Of a stretch of DNA of 64,000 bases, positions 39,813 to 51,045 are shown in pieces; position 1 is the first letter of the stretch, and every line of letters begins with the position of its first letter. The notes under the pieces are model-generated. The model saw only the letters and a list, made by a program, of their open reading frames with translations. It was not told the origin of the DNA and did no database searches. Both the position numbers and the translations under genes were made by a program. Where the stretch lies: positions 259,941 to 323,940 of the forward strand of contig NW_020170420.1 of the NCBI RefSeq assembly GCF_000524195.1. The letters are read 5' to 3'. This stretch comes from Echinococcus granulosus (lineage: Eukaryota > Platyhelminthes > Cestoda > Cyclophyllidea > Taeniidae).

Positions 39813-42074
39813 TCAACTCCGTGTCACCACAGTCGTCTTCGCGTCCGCATCCGATTCCTCCTCTTCCGAGGATGTGGAAATGTCCGGGCTCTGATCCGAC
39901 GCACGAGCCAGGTGCCGATTCAATCGATGTGATTCTGTTGGGTCCAATTTCAGAGGCACAGACATCGCTGGGTGCCGCCCCTGAACTGGTGTAGCCGTCT
40001 CCTCCTCAACTTCTTCTGCTTCCGACGTCGGAGTAGCCTCCTGATGTTTACTCTTCTTGGAAGTCCTTCTCGTATTCAGTGCTTCCACAAAGGCAGAATC
40101 CGGATCCGGCTTCAAAGAAACACGTTCCCCCACTTCATTGTTTTCAGTAAGCGAAGACTTCTTTGAACTTCTTTCCCCCGAGACAGTCAGTGGATCAGGC
40201 TTTACCACACCATGATTCTCCTGAACTGGATCAGAGACCGCGTCCGCTTCCATCTCCTGTGAAAACGTTTCTTCTTCAGCAATAGAATGCTTTTTAGACT
40301 TCTTTTTCTTTGGGACAGTTGTTGTTGGGTCGGGACTTAATAGATCAGGTGTCTCCTGAGGCTGTTCCAGGACTACTCCAGTCATCATATCTTGCTGAAC
40401 CTCATCCTCCACAACGGCATGCTTCTTGGATTTTCCCTTCTTCACTGACTTCTCAGAAGGTGCTGTATGGTCTGGTTTCACGGGTTGGGTCACCTCATAA
40501 AGCTGTTCTTCTTCATCAAGCTGATCAATCTCTTCATCGTTCTCCTCCTCGTGATGTTTCTTGGACCTCTTCGACCTCTTTTCCTTCTTGGCAGGCGTCA
40601 CTTCGCCCTGACTTTCCAACTGACTAAAACTCCTCTTCTTTGACTTTTCCGGCTCAACCTCAGAAACCGTCGCCCCCTCTCCTTCTAGGTTGTCAAAACC
40701 AAGACCCAGAACCTTCTTGGCCAAATTTCCTCGCTTTAAGACGGACAAAATGCGACCCGAGAGGGTTAGACTATCGCCAGCAGGTGAGTAGGTGACTCGC
40801 GATATTTCCAGTTGTACGAGGTCACGAGGAAAAACAGAGATGGGGTTACTACTTTCTGGATCATTTGGAAGAGGTTCCGCGTCCTGGCCTTGTAGTGGAA
40901 CGATGATGTAGATACAAAAGGTGTCACCATAGCGGCAGACTATACGTTGGTGTTTAACAGCAGTGACGGTGGCGTCCACATGGAGACCAACGCTGGCGCA
41001 GAAGATCGTGGTATTCACCGAGAAATTCACCTGAAGAAAGGATATTTACAAAAAAACTAAAATCATTGTCGGTACTCCTTTCGATAAATATCAGATCAAA
41101 TATTATTGCATCAGACGCCGAAAAACCGATCTTGTTATTCAATGACGACCCCACTAAATGGCATTCCTCCATTTGTGTTCAGGGTCGTTCGCATAACACG
41201 GTAATTAGAAAGGTCTCATATAATATGGCTCTTCAGTTCATTCAACCCTACGGGAAATGGATCAAAGAAAAAGCAGATTACCAAAAGCTCTTACTGAGGA
41301 AGTAAAGAATACCACTCACACGAATCATATGGGTGAATTAAATTGCTTGCAAATGACGTCTAGAGCGAATTTGAACTGACCCACAAGAACAGAAAAGCGA
41401 AGGAGAAAGTTAAAAAAATGAAGGCTAGTGGTGTGTACATCCTTACGCAGAGTCGTGATAACGGATTTGCAGCGTGAGGAAAGTCGTCTACATGAAGGTA
41501 CAACTTGACGACCAAATCTTCTATACGTAGAATCAACTTTAAATTTTAAAGCCATATAAGATACCTTCGTAGTTTCCTCAAAAGCTACTGAGCTAACGAA
41601 AGGAGGACGATAGACCTGATAGGAAAGCGAAAATATGATAATAACGTGACTTAGTAATGCATAACTTTGCTGAAAAAATAATATTTTTCCGGTCAACACA
41701 ACAAAAAGAAAACTAAATAGGTGAATAAAGCAATGGAGTCTTCGTCCAGAATTACGTCAAAAAAGCTGTAAAAAGTGACAGCTGTAAGGAAGAGTGTAAC
41801 GGAGTTAAGAATGGTTTCAGTGATTGCTTACTTTAGCAAAAGGGTATTCAGGATGAAAGCGAATGATGCAATGAGAGTTGGTGTCGTGACACGTTGCCAA
41901 ATCTGGTGAGGGATGCAGCTCCAACGACTGCTTATTTACACGAACGAGTATGCCCTTTAAGTCGGGTACATACTTATTCATGAGTGGTTTTATGTAGGTG
42001 TCAAAAGCACCTCGAGGGTCAAAGAGCTGAATTGGGTTCAGATTAAGACTTAGAGACCACTGAACTTCATTCAT
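39813..42074 (-). CDS. POLR1F: DNA-directed RNA polymerase I subunit RPA43, 486 aa
   Basis: Two coding exons, 42074-41832 and 41030-39813, separated by an 801-nt GT-AG intron in phase 0. In the family, RPA43 pairs with RPA14-like partners to form the Pol I stalk that receives initiation factor Rrn3/TIF-IA. Residues 1-81 form the tip-associated domain (FDPRGAFDTYIKPLMNKY). The next exon gives the OB-fold region (VNFSVNTTIFCASVGLHVDA), matching human -LNIEADFVIFCPEPGQKLMG- in spacing and pattern. From about residue 190 the protein is a long charged tail with repeated KKSKKH-type basic clusters alternating with acidic runs, ending in an acidic, Ser-rich segment; a basic Lys-rich tail is also seen in vertebrate orthologues. 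The start is the first ATG, 2 nt after a strong polypyrimidine-AG acceptor, so trans-splicing or a 5' UTR intron is likely. Confidence 0.88.
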
Positions 42075-42574
42075 CTCTGAAAAAAAAACAGAATAAGTAA
42101 GTGAAGTGGTAACAAATTTGCAGACAGAAATTATAAAACGCTACAAGTAAAATATGGAAAAAGCAAAGAAAATGTCAATTGGTAAAAAATCTAGTAAGCA
42201 AGATAACTTCCTTAATACTAACTAACAAACTGACAGCTAATAAATTTGTAAGCCTGCACGAGAATAAAGTAGGTGGCATACCTGATACGATAACGTGCAG
42301 GAATGCAAACACTCAGCGCACTTCGTTTATTGGCTAAGGAAAGGAGTAAATAGCAGCGAAGTTAAACTCGTGTATTTTTTAAAACTACCGACCCCATTTG
42401 CTAATAAAACGCCTCCATGAAGAGAATGTACACATAAGAAAGGTGAAATGACCAAATGCGAGTTGCTAATTTCAGCAAACAAGGTCAACACTTGAAATTA
42501 ATATTTTGCCACAGAAAACCGGGCTTATGTTCATGATAAAAAGCTAACTTTTCTGCCTTTAAGTTAATTTTAAG

Positions 42575-42775
42575 CTAATAATACCACTGAAAGTGACTAA
42601 AGCAGGCAATAACACCCAAAGTAAGTCCTGCCTGCAAAGCACGTGAAATTAAAGTATTGTAATACGATAGTGGTTTATCCCTCGGTTCTGGTGATGCGCC
42701 ACTTTTGTACTTAAAATTAGCCCCCTTGTACCTCCCTGGGTAGGCTGGCCTTTTGGGCCATGCCAATAGCCCAGA
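42575..42775 (-). CDS. Possible small single-pass membrane protein (partial ORF)
   Basis: Open frame of about 66 codons ending at a TAG at 42577-42575. It has a basic, Pro/Tyr-rich N-terminal half (WPKRPAYPGRYKGANFKYK) and a C-terminal hydrophobic segment (LTLGVIACFSHFQWYY). That layout recalls small inner-mitochondrial-membrane subunits, but I cannot assign a family. No in-frame ATG is visible, so it would need an upstream exon, a non-ATG start or an SL-supplied ATG. It lies 0.5 kb upstream of POLR1F on the same strand. It may be a chance ORF. Confidence 0.25.
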   Translation of the reverse strand, partial: SGLLAWPKRPAYPGRYKGANFKYKSGASPEPRDKPLSYYNTLISRALQAGLTLGVIACFSHFQWYY

Positions 42776-43559
42776 CACCTTCTCCGTGCTGAATATATAT
42801 ATTCTGCCGGGTATTGTGACTTCTTTTGTCTTAAGAGAGTCTCGGGACGCTACAGTATTATAACCGCATCTATATTATCTATTTATGGGGATAAGGCAGG
42901 TACAAGCTAATGTAAAACAGTCAAAGTTAAAATACAGCCATATAGAATTTTGGAAACAGCTATCAAAGTCAGAGGAGGGCAAGAATTGTGTTAAATCACA
43001 GTTCAAGGCTATTTTAAATGATGCGGTTACTTAAACCCTTACTTCCGTGACTTCCTATACCTGCCTCAAACTCTCCTTATTGTTCATTCTTCTAATTCGA
43101 TGCAAATGAGTAACCCTTCAGTATAGAAGTGCAGCTTTTCAAACAAACTTAAGTAATATATTCTGTTCCCCCACATTTAACTAAATTAAATTAATTGATA
43201 AATAAACGAGGCAAGTGCACCAATTTTCAGTCCTTTATTGCCAATTTTGCCATAAGAAAAGCAGTCAACTGACAATTAAGAGAAGTCTCACCATCCATCA
43301 CAGCCCAAAATTGACAGGCTGGGCTCCAATAGGCTAAATCCGCATATTTATGCTAATAGGGAGACATCAGAGCAAAATCTAATTGCAATTTTAATGAGTT
43401 TGGGCGCATTTTTTAGCATTTTCCCACACTTTTAGCAGTTGCACACCTTTGAGTTTATTGGCTCACTGCATAAGCCACCAATGGCGATTTTATCTATTTC
43501 ACTTTCTTGAAGCAAAATGTGGACTTCCCATTTTACCTGGCACCCAGCCACACGCAGCC

Positions 43560-43728
43560 ATGTATGGCAGGAACGATTACAGAGGGGATGAGGTCAGCTT
43601 TGAGGTCATTCATAAGTCGTCGAAAAGAGGCTCAGAGAGACGCTTTATGGATGAAAGTGAAAGAAGGGTGAGTTGATTTTTTTACCTAAATCTGTTATAT
43701 AAATCCGCATTTATTTCAGAACTGTTAA
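43560..43728 (+). CDS. Hypothetical short two-exon ORF
   Basis: A highly charged 36-codon segment begins at ATG 43560 (MYGRNDYRGDEVSFEVIHKS) and ends at a good donor, GTGAGT at 43668. The nearest acceptor (43719) adds only two residues before a stop, giving 38 aa. Alternatively the acceptor at 44444 joins in phase to 44445-44678, giving about 113 aa. Neither product is recognised. It lies in the gap between POLR1F and the dynein light chain gene. Coding potential is weak. Confidence 0.2.
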
Positions 43729-43754
43729 GACCACTTCAAAGTTGGCTTTCCCCT

Positions 43755-43767
43755 CCCCCCCCCCCCC
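43755..43767. repeat. Homopolymer run C13
   Basis: Pyrimidine-rich tract with 13 consecutive C, downstream of the hypothetical ORF; no gene involved. Confidence 0.85.
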
Positions 43768-45499
43768 TCTTTCACCGCATTTTGGTAATACTATGAGTTA
43801 ATCACTCAACAATCCTTTTCCCTTAAGACTTTTTTTAATGATATGACTGTATGCTTAGTAGTTAATTACTAACATGAACATTTTGAATTTGTTTGTATGT
43901 TTTAGGCAAATTATCAGATTAGCTTTATCCTTTAAATATTTCTATTAATGGGTAAGTTTGCCTTAAAGTTTCTTTATGTCATCAAAGAAGATGCGCTTGC
44001 ACTGGACGTCTGGCGTTAATTTAGAAAAGAAGCAGCAGCAGATCCGGCGTTTCTAAGCGAAGTTGGATTATATAATAGGCTTTTTTAAAGTATTATAAAA
44101 CGAAGTAGTGTTTTTAATTGCCTTTGAGGCTTTTAACCCCTTTAGGTAAAAAGGCACTCCGAACCAACCAATTCTATCAAAATACTGCCGAACAAACTGC
44201 AAAACTACAAACTACGAAAGTACAGATTTTGTAGGTACAAGACATGACTTCGAGGAAACCAAGGTGTGGGTGTGTGGATGAGAAATGATCCACAGTAACC
44301 ACAAATACTGAAACTTATGATTAATTTAACTTAAAATCCCTGTATTTCTGCAAGTTTAAACAACAACAGTTTTGGTGCATTTTATGAGTCATCAAACTTG
44401 ACAATTTGCAGAATTTCATAGAAAAGGATTTGCATTTCCATTAGGTGCTAAGTTTGTCACGTCCAAATAGAAAAAGCAGAGTAGGATTTTCTTGCAAATT
44501 AAATGTAGCTACAGGGGTCATCTCAGATTCTGCAGTTCCCAACGCCCACCTTTTATTTGAAATTAAAGGTTATCAAACAAAATCAGAAATTAGAATGGAT
44601 GTCATTTTTGATTGCTTTTACTTCACGCTGCCAACGGGCAACATGGTGTTTTTCCCATGCGGTCGCAAGGGCGCATAATAATGCAGTATACTACGAACGA
44701 ACAGAAGGAGTGGAAGGCTACAGACATGGCCAAAAATCCGTGGTAACGGGCAAACTACAATTACTTGAGAGTTCTTGTGCCGTTCAAAACAAACTAAAGT
44801 ATAATATTAAGTATTTTCAGCTATGTAATATACTGTATATTATGCTTTTATATGACAAATGCTTCACTTATTTGAATAATTTAGTTTTATTTGATTTGGC
44901 AATGAATCCGTTTTATAAATGGCTATTAAAGTTGAGCAAAAATTGATACAATATTTTAACACAACAGTAAGCCCTGGATACCCAGAATTAACGGCACCGA
45001 ATCATGAGACGTTCAGGCACCCTAATAACTTAATTAGCTATTACCTGTTTATAATTTAACATAAGTGGCAGTATGTTTCATTGTTTTTCCATGTACTTTT
45101 CTTAAAACAGACTATTGCATCGTTGCTTGTTGGTTGATTCATCCATTTGTGTAATTATAACATCAAACAGTTATTAGTTTTGGTGACTTCAAAATTTGCT
45201 TTGGGCAAAAGTACAGTTAGTATTCTGGAATTCCTTAAGAGCGGCGTCCAGATTGATTTTAATTAAGTGATTTACAAATCATCCTCGGAGATACACTCCA
45301 AAAGACCTGGCTGCAGTAATTTTCAAACCAATTATTGAAAACTAGAACAAGTTAATGGGTAAGCGCATAAAAATAGAGTTGACTGAAATAAATCTTCGCG
45401 TATCAGCATTATGCCATAGCATCTATCTCGTAGTTTTAGCTTCCCTACTTGGAGCCACCTTCTTTGATTTGTAGAAGCTAGTAACGCTTTTGGTAAACA

Positions 45500-46238
45500 A
45501 TGGATAATGATGCTACTGAGGAGGTATCTTAGCTAAAATTACTTCACTTCCCTTTAGACAACATTTGTTGTTGATGAAGTAACAAATATTGTGAAGGAGG
45601 TCTGTCACATTGCGCATGTTAACCCCTAAAATTTGCAGAGTATAGAAAACAACATTGGCTCCAGTTCATATGTTCACACTAAAGTGCCACAATGGACATC
45701 GACAATCGTCGAACAAATTCTCAATCAATTGACGAAACTAGGGAAGCCTTTCAAATACATAGGTATGGTTTATTCCTATTTGCTTACGCCTTTAGTAACC
45801 TGTGTCATAATGCAGAAATGTGGCGCTGGGTTACATACAGCTAGCTCCTGCTATTGGGATAATTCTACTGATGGTATGCTTGTTTGACTCTTACATTCTA
45901 ATTCGCATTTTTGTCTCTTAAAGCTGTGCTTTTAAACCCTGTCATCTATGGTATAGTGCTCTGGTTTCTTTATTACCTTTATAGCATGTGTTTTAATGCA
46001 ATTTCTCGTCTAGTTGGCCCAAACCCAAAATATCCATAACGTTCATTTTACTAAATCATTGATTTATGGTAGCTAAAGATTTCATTTTAGAACTTTCTCT
46101 GCTTATTACATTATCTAGTTTACGCTGGTAAACGTTGTCACTTCTACTTTCCCTTTCCTCTTGTTAGGTAGTTGTACAGTAAAATGGGAAAATAAGTCGA
46201 TGTATTTCATTGTGACGGTGTTTGGGCTGGCCATTTGA
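45500..46238 (+). CDS. DYNLT1: Dynein light chain, Tctex-1 type, 112 aa, 5 exons
   Basis: Exons 45500-45523, 45558-45599, 45639-45762, 45796-45873 and 46168-46238 join in phase to 339 nt. The protein is nearly collinear with human DYNLT1/DYNLT3 (about 113 aa): [12 protein letters not shown], then [40 protein letters not shown] and a C-terminal VFGLAI. The family forms a homodimer on the dynein intermediate chain in the cytoplasm and axoneme, linking cargo to the motor. Three introns are only 34, 39 and 33 nt; the fourth is 294 nt. An ATTAAA at 46424-46429 is a plausible polyadenylation signal. DYNLT1 versus DYNLT3 paralogy cannot be decided here, and flatworms often have several copies of this family. 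Confidence 0.95.
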
Positions 46239-47861
46239 GATGCAAACGGAAAAAACCCTTGCGCTCACTGGTTTGGTATTTCGGCTGATATTGTTTCTCC
46301 ATGTTTCGAGGCTTCCAGCAGATTCCTTGTGTCCATATCCCGTTTGCTCTTACCCTTTTTATGGTTTTGAACTGATTCTCACCCCACAAACGCTGAGATT
46401 GGTCATTTTCATTCACTTACAGTATTAAACAAACTTGGTATTCGCACACCTCGTCCTCTTGTTTTGTTTAAAATCGTTTCGTAAGGAAAATTTTTACTGC
46501 TTTCGTTGTATATGAAGCCCTTGCTGGGGAAGACTAGGATCAATCTCTCCTCTTTATTATAGTGAGATTGAGGTCTGCTACTTTTTTGTCGGCATATTTT
46601 CCCAGTAGCTGGTCACGACCCGAGTTTGCTCGCTTCTGATAAAAACGTTATTCAATTTATAATTACTCAACTTCACTAATTGAGGGTAGTCTTTGGCGCC
46701 TGGTATGTATTTTTCATGGGACCCCACTTTGTGTGCTTCCAAGCGATGAAGTGACCTTCCTACGTAGCAGGTAGTCTCTTCTACCGTGATCTCGTGGCAT
46801 TAGCGTCCGAGGTGTACGTGTCTTTAGATTCCCGACTCAAGCAGTCTAACCTCGACATTAGACACATTGAGGATCGTTTTGCCTTATGATTGTCCCTCAC
46901 AAAGTTATGCGCATTTAGGTGTAGAGAAATGAACACATAAAGTACAGCATATGCTCTAAGCTTAGGAGAGTGTTAAGCACGAAGTGTGAACAAGTTTAAA
47001 AGTAAAATGCGCTGTTCCATGAGTAGTACAGACTACCGTGCTGGTGCGAGGTTGCGGTAATCGCAAGGGTCACTGCCTGGCCTTGATAGGAAGTGCAGCT
47101 TCCTCACACATCAGCTAATTGCATATGAATTTTCGAATTTAGTAGCTAGCAAAGCTTGGGATTGACTTTTCTGACTTAAAGATTCTGGCAGTCTATGCAA
47201 ACGGTATGTCGATGCGAGGTTTGAAGAACCTACCCTGGCAACTTGTTATAAACCAGAGTTGATTTAAGTGGTCTGGATCCCGCCGAGCTGCCAACCAGAC
47301 AATTAAGAGTCCACGGCCTTGGAACAGAGGTCTACTTCCCACGCAGATAAGCAGGTAGCAGTGAGTATGGCATGCGCAGGATCTGAGCCACTCGATCGTA
47401 GCTATGGCAACTGAGTGGTTCTGGAATTCGAGTGCTTATTACCCCAATCAGGAGAGACTGAGATCTGACATCTCCGCGAGACTAGAAGCCTCCGGAAAAT
47501 TGTTAAGACATGCCCCGCCGTGGGTTGTACTGAGTGCCAACGAGGCGGTGGTAAAGTGAGATAATGAGATACGGCTATGCGTTAGTGAGAAAACTGCGGG
47601 AACATTAACCAGCTAGGGAAATTGAAATTGAGTCAATGCTTTAGAAAGTAGACTGTTTATTCTGAAATTAAAAAAAGTATCGAAATGATAGAGTATACAT
47701 TGATTAGAGTAAAACTCGGGAGTAAAAATAAGAGATTTGTACACTTCAGGCAACAAAGAGCTGTGAAAATAACTGGGCTCTGAAAAAATGCCAGAAGACT
47801 AGCGCATGTAATTTGAACAGATAATGCAATGCTTAAATATATTTGGTAAAATAGAAGTCCC
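46239..47861. other. Convergent intergenic region, no supported gene
   Basis: It lies between the 3' ends of the dynein light chain gene and ANKRD39. The stretch at about 47040-47600 looks less AT-rich than its surroundings and may be a degenerate repeat, but no copy or motif is recognised. Confidence 0.5.
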
Positions 47862-48459
47862 TCATTGAGGCAAGAGCTCGCCAGCAGCTTTGCCAGCATT
47901 ATCACGGATCGGAACAAGTTCAGGATATTCATTTGAGAGCCAGTGGAATACGGGGGATGAGCTTCCTCGTGCTGCCTGAATAGACATTGTATAAAACATT
48001 CTTAATAACACTTACGGCGTGCAGGCATGTTTGGCCATCAGCGTCTAGCATACCCACGAGTGACACATCCCCATTTTGTTTGGCATGGGAGCAGAGCAGT
48101 TGGACAATACTTAAGTTGCCACTGTAGGCAGCTCGGTGAAGTGGAGTCGCTTTGCCACAACGAGTTGTGGCTGCGACGTTCGCCCCGTGGGCTAGGAGTA
48201 CTTTGCAAATTTCTAATTTTCCATTTTTCGCTGCATAGTGCTATTTGGATAAGCAAGTAAAAAATAAAATGAAACATACCAGCGGTGTAAATCCAAAAGA
48301 GTCCCGAGAATCAACTTCGACACCACGTCCGAGCAGCTGAAGGAGGCGGTCAGTTTCACCAAAAATCGCACAATTCCAAGGACCTCGTTCAAAATCCATC
48401 TCTTCCAGTGTCTGGGAGCATGGAGTCGCGCGTATCTGACAGACATGACGCTCCCCCAT
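47862..48459 (-). CDS. ANKRD39: Ankyrin repeat domain-containing protein 39, 172 aa
   Basis: Exons 48459-48280, 48240-48016 and 47975-47862 join in phase 0 throughout (519 nt). The family signature QTLEEMDFERG occurs near residue 17, as in human ANKRD39 (183 aa). Ankyrin repeats follow: GFTPL|HYAAKNGKLEICKVLLAHGA, ATPLHRAAYSGNLSIVQLLC and DADGQTCLHA|AARGSS. The C-terminus, NAGKAAGELLPQ, matches the human pattern -DRKARLACDLLPCN- but stops a little earlier. The cellular role of ANKRD39 is poorly known; ankyrin repeats imply protein binding. Both introns are tiny (39 and 40 nt). A splice acceptor (polypyrimidine-CTCTAG) directly abuts the ATG, so the mRNA has essentially no UTR of its own before the start. 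This suggests SL trans-splicing. Confidence 0.93.
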
Positions 48460-49566
48460 CTAGAGCACAAAAAAGCGTGCTACTCACTTCCTTCACTGGT
48501 CGTCAGTCGGGGACCTTGAGGGGCCTCTAGTCAAATGGCATATTAATTTTATTATCACACACTCTTGTCAGCCTGCAAAAAAAATATACACAAAGTGGAA
48601 TCAATATATGCAAAAAAGGCTTTTGGTGTATGCTAATGAGCAAAGTCTGGGGATAAGGCAAGGAAAAATTCACTTATATGGCACACATTTGGCAACAGAG
48701 TCAAAGCGCATATTCAAAAATTTAATGGCAAAGGTAGGGATAATGAAGGTGTTAAATAGATTATGCATGGCTCTATTGAATTAACTCCTTTGTCGATGTG
48801 CGGAAAAAATTTCGTACGACATAGTCGTCTTATAGTTAACGAAAAATAGTTACAAAATCAACTTTTTTGCTAAAATACTTGCTTTGAAAATGCAAAGCAT
48901 TCAAATTTAAGCACGAGAAGTGCATGAAAACCCCCTTGACGTTTTGTTCCTGCATATCCATTTTATGAAATTCTTGTTGTTCTACAGGTGGTGGTTATCG
49001 TAGTAACCTCTAAAAGTGCATGTACCTTTTTGCAACATTTACATCGGTCAAATCACTTGCAGACAATTGCTCAATTTAATTAGTTTGTTAGCTTTACTGT
49101 TGGTGTAGAGCCGCGCGTCGGAGGTAGTTTATCCTTGTACATTGGATTTCGTCAGTTCCCATGATGATAGTGCATTGTTTGCATTATTTCATTGTTCTGG
49201 GGTATTATGCATGGAACTAAGGAAGCTTAAGACCTTGGGTCATTTTATGGTCACTTGATTAAGTTCTGTGCGTGACTAACGTCTCGCCTCATATCTCAAT
49301 TCTGATGAAAAGCTGACATTGTTGCATTCTATTCTCTTCTTTGCAAACGCAACCTTTAAATGTGGTTCTTTCAATGCTGGGAAGTAGCTTTGCATTGTGA
49401 TGTTTTTTAAATCTCCCTAATACACAATTTCATGCCTAGAATGATGTTTTGAAATGCTACCTGCTCGATGATGTTATTTGACGGCGATGTATCGCTTTCG
49501 CTTGCTTTTTCAAGATTATTAAATACAGTTAATTTTTGGGCAGGTCTTCTTAACACTGCTCTGAGA
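48460..49566. promoter_or_regulatory. Divergent intergenic region, ANKRD39 / UQCRB
   Basis: There are about 1.1 kb between divergent starts. No other gene is recognised. A splice acceptor (TTTTTGGGCAG) precedes UQCRB by 23 nt at about 49543, and another abuts the ANKRD39 ATG, so both mRNAs appear to have an upstream cis- or trans-spliced leader. Confidence 0.4.
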
Positions 49567-49959
49567 ATGACCACTCTTCGCTCAGCCGTCGCTAAGGCTT
49601 CCGAAGCCTGGAAGATGAAGATAGCCCAACGTTCCCCTTTTGAAAAGACTATTAAGGACTTCAACTTCAACACTGGCTACTATAATCAAATTGGTCTCCG
49701 TTGGCATGATATCATGCCGCGTAATGCCGTCGTAGAAGAGGCATTTCGCCGTCTTCCGCGAGAGGAACGCGAGGACATGGATTTTCGTTTAGCCCGAGCT
49801 ACTCTGCTCTCTGCTAATAAGACGATTCTACCCAAAGAGGAGTGGACTAAACAAGAGGAGGATGTGCCATACCTTGACCCCTACATTAAGTTGATTGAAC
49901 GGGAGTTGCGGGACAAAGCTGACTGGGACAATTTTATCTCTCCTAGGACCTATCCCTAG
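49567..49959 (+). CDS. UQCRB: Cytochrome b-c1 complex subunit 7, 130 aa
   Basis: Small matrix-side subunit of respiratory complex III (ubiquinol-cytochrome c reductase binding protein). It is a single uninterrupted ORF; ATG 49567 is the first ATG after a splice acceptor and gives a length close to the family (human 111 aa) with an N-terminal extension of about 20 residues. Conserved blocks: TGYYNQIGLRWHDI, VEEAFRRLPREEREDMDFRL-RA, ILPKEEWTKQEEDVPYLDPYI, ending in a charged helix (ERELRDKADWDNFI). The N-terminus is basic and amphipathic, as expected for a mitochondrial protein. No enolase gene follows on the same strand before the convergent GPCR gene. Confidence 0.95.
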   Translation: MTTLRSAVAKASEAWKMKIAQRSPFEKTIKDFNFNTGYYNQIGLRWHDIMPRNAVVEEAFRRLPREEREDMDFRLARATLLSANKTILPKEEWTKQEEDVPYLDPYIKLIERELRDKADWDNFISPRTYP

Positions 49960-51045
49960 ACTCTGTATTTCTTTCCTGTTGGGGTCAACTTGGGAGACAT
50001 TTGAGTTCTTAATCCTGTCAATTATCCCGTTCCCGTGCCGTATCTTTTTTTTGTCTCAGTAATTGACCTTGCGAAAAACAGTTATTGTTGAGGTTTTGCA
50101 CAGTAATATCAACACGTCATTAAATTTTCCTGTCGTCTCCTTTTCTGCTGATATTTTCCATATAACAAGCTTGGTCTCAGCATCATATAAATGTGACTTG
50201 CGCTCTTTTTTGCTGACCTTTCACGCCAATTTGTTCTCCACTTTAATTTAAACTACGAGTGCTCTTGATCTGCAGGTGGTTATATCATTTAGCTTTTGAG
50301 AGTAGCAGCTGAATTTGTCAGTACCTTAGCACATTAAAACACGTTACCTATGATGGTCAGTTCTCTTTAGAGGGTATTGAAGCCCCCTGGCGCTGGCCCA
50401 ATCATATCTCCTCTGCCTAGGGGCGTCATAGCGAACCCCTTACTGATCGCCCATCCACAACTGCATCAAGGGGACCTTGCTTGAAGCAGGGATGGCAAGT
50501 TTGTATTTCGGTCCGTGAGGACTCATGAATATTACAAAGTTAAGAATTTTTGGTGACGAAATCGTGTAACCCCCATCTCGTGACTGACAAAACTATTCTC
50601 TTCGTGTTTTTAATGTTCCATTGAAAATGCGAATTTATGATGGTATCTTGTACTTCAAAACATGTGCTTTATGGTGGGTAGCCTTCATTCTCAACTTACA
50701 AAGTGCAAAACTCATGTTTTTAAAAACCACTGGTTAAAAATTGGCAGTTATTTGGGGCGTTTGTAGTGAAGTGGAAGATTTGATCCTATCCATTGACCTG
50801 ATTGCTTATTATTGGGGTCACCTCAATAATCAAAGCAACTCAATAAAATGAAACTCTTATATAACGTTGAAAAAAAAGGGAAAAATGGTGAGATCCCTCT
50901 GAATGTTGCGCAGAGATAGGGAGGAAGGGCGCAATCTGTTTTGGAAGGGGAATAAGAAAGGGGAGAGGGGAGGTCACCCATCGTCTTTTGTTTTACCTCT
51001 TCCACTCCAAAATCTGGAATGCCTTTGTGCGAAAGGAAGTTTCGT
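49960..51045. other. Convergent 3' region between UQCRB and the GPCR gene
   Basis: T-rich 3' UTR-like DNA with no convincing coding sequence. The short ORF at 50063-50251 shows no family motif. Contains the presumed 3' UTRs of both genes. Confidence 0.5.

Noticed and set aside
41325..41699. 124-codon minus-strand ORF between the POLR1F exons
   Set aside because: It lies inside the 801-nt intron. The flanking exons join in phase 0 and the protein pattern continues across the junction.
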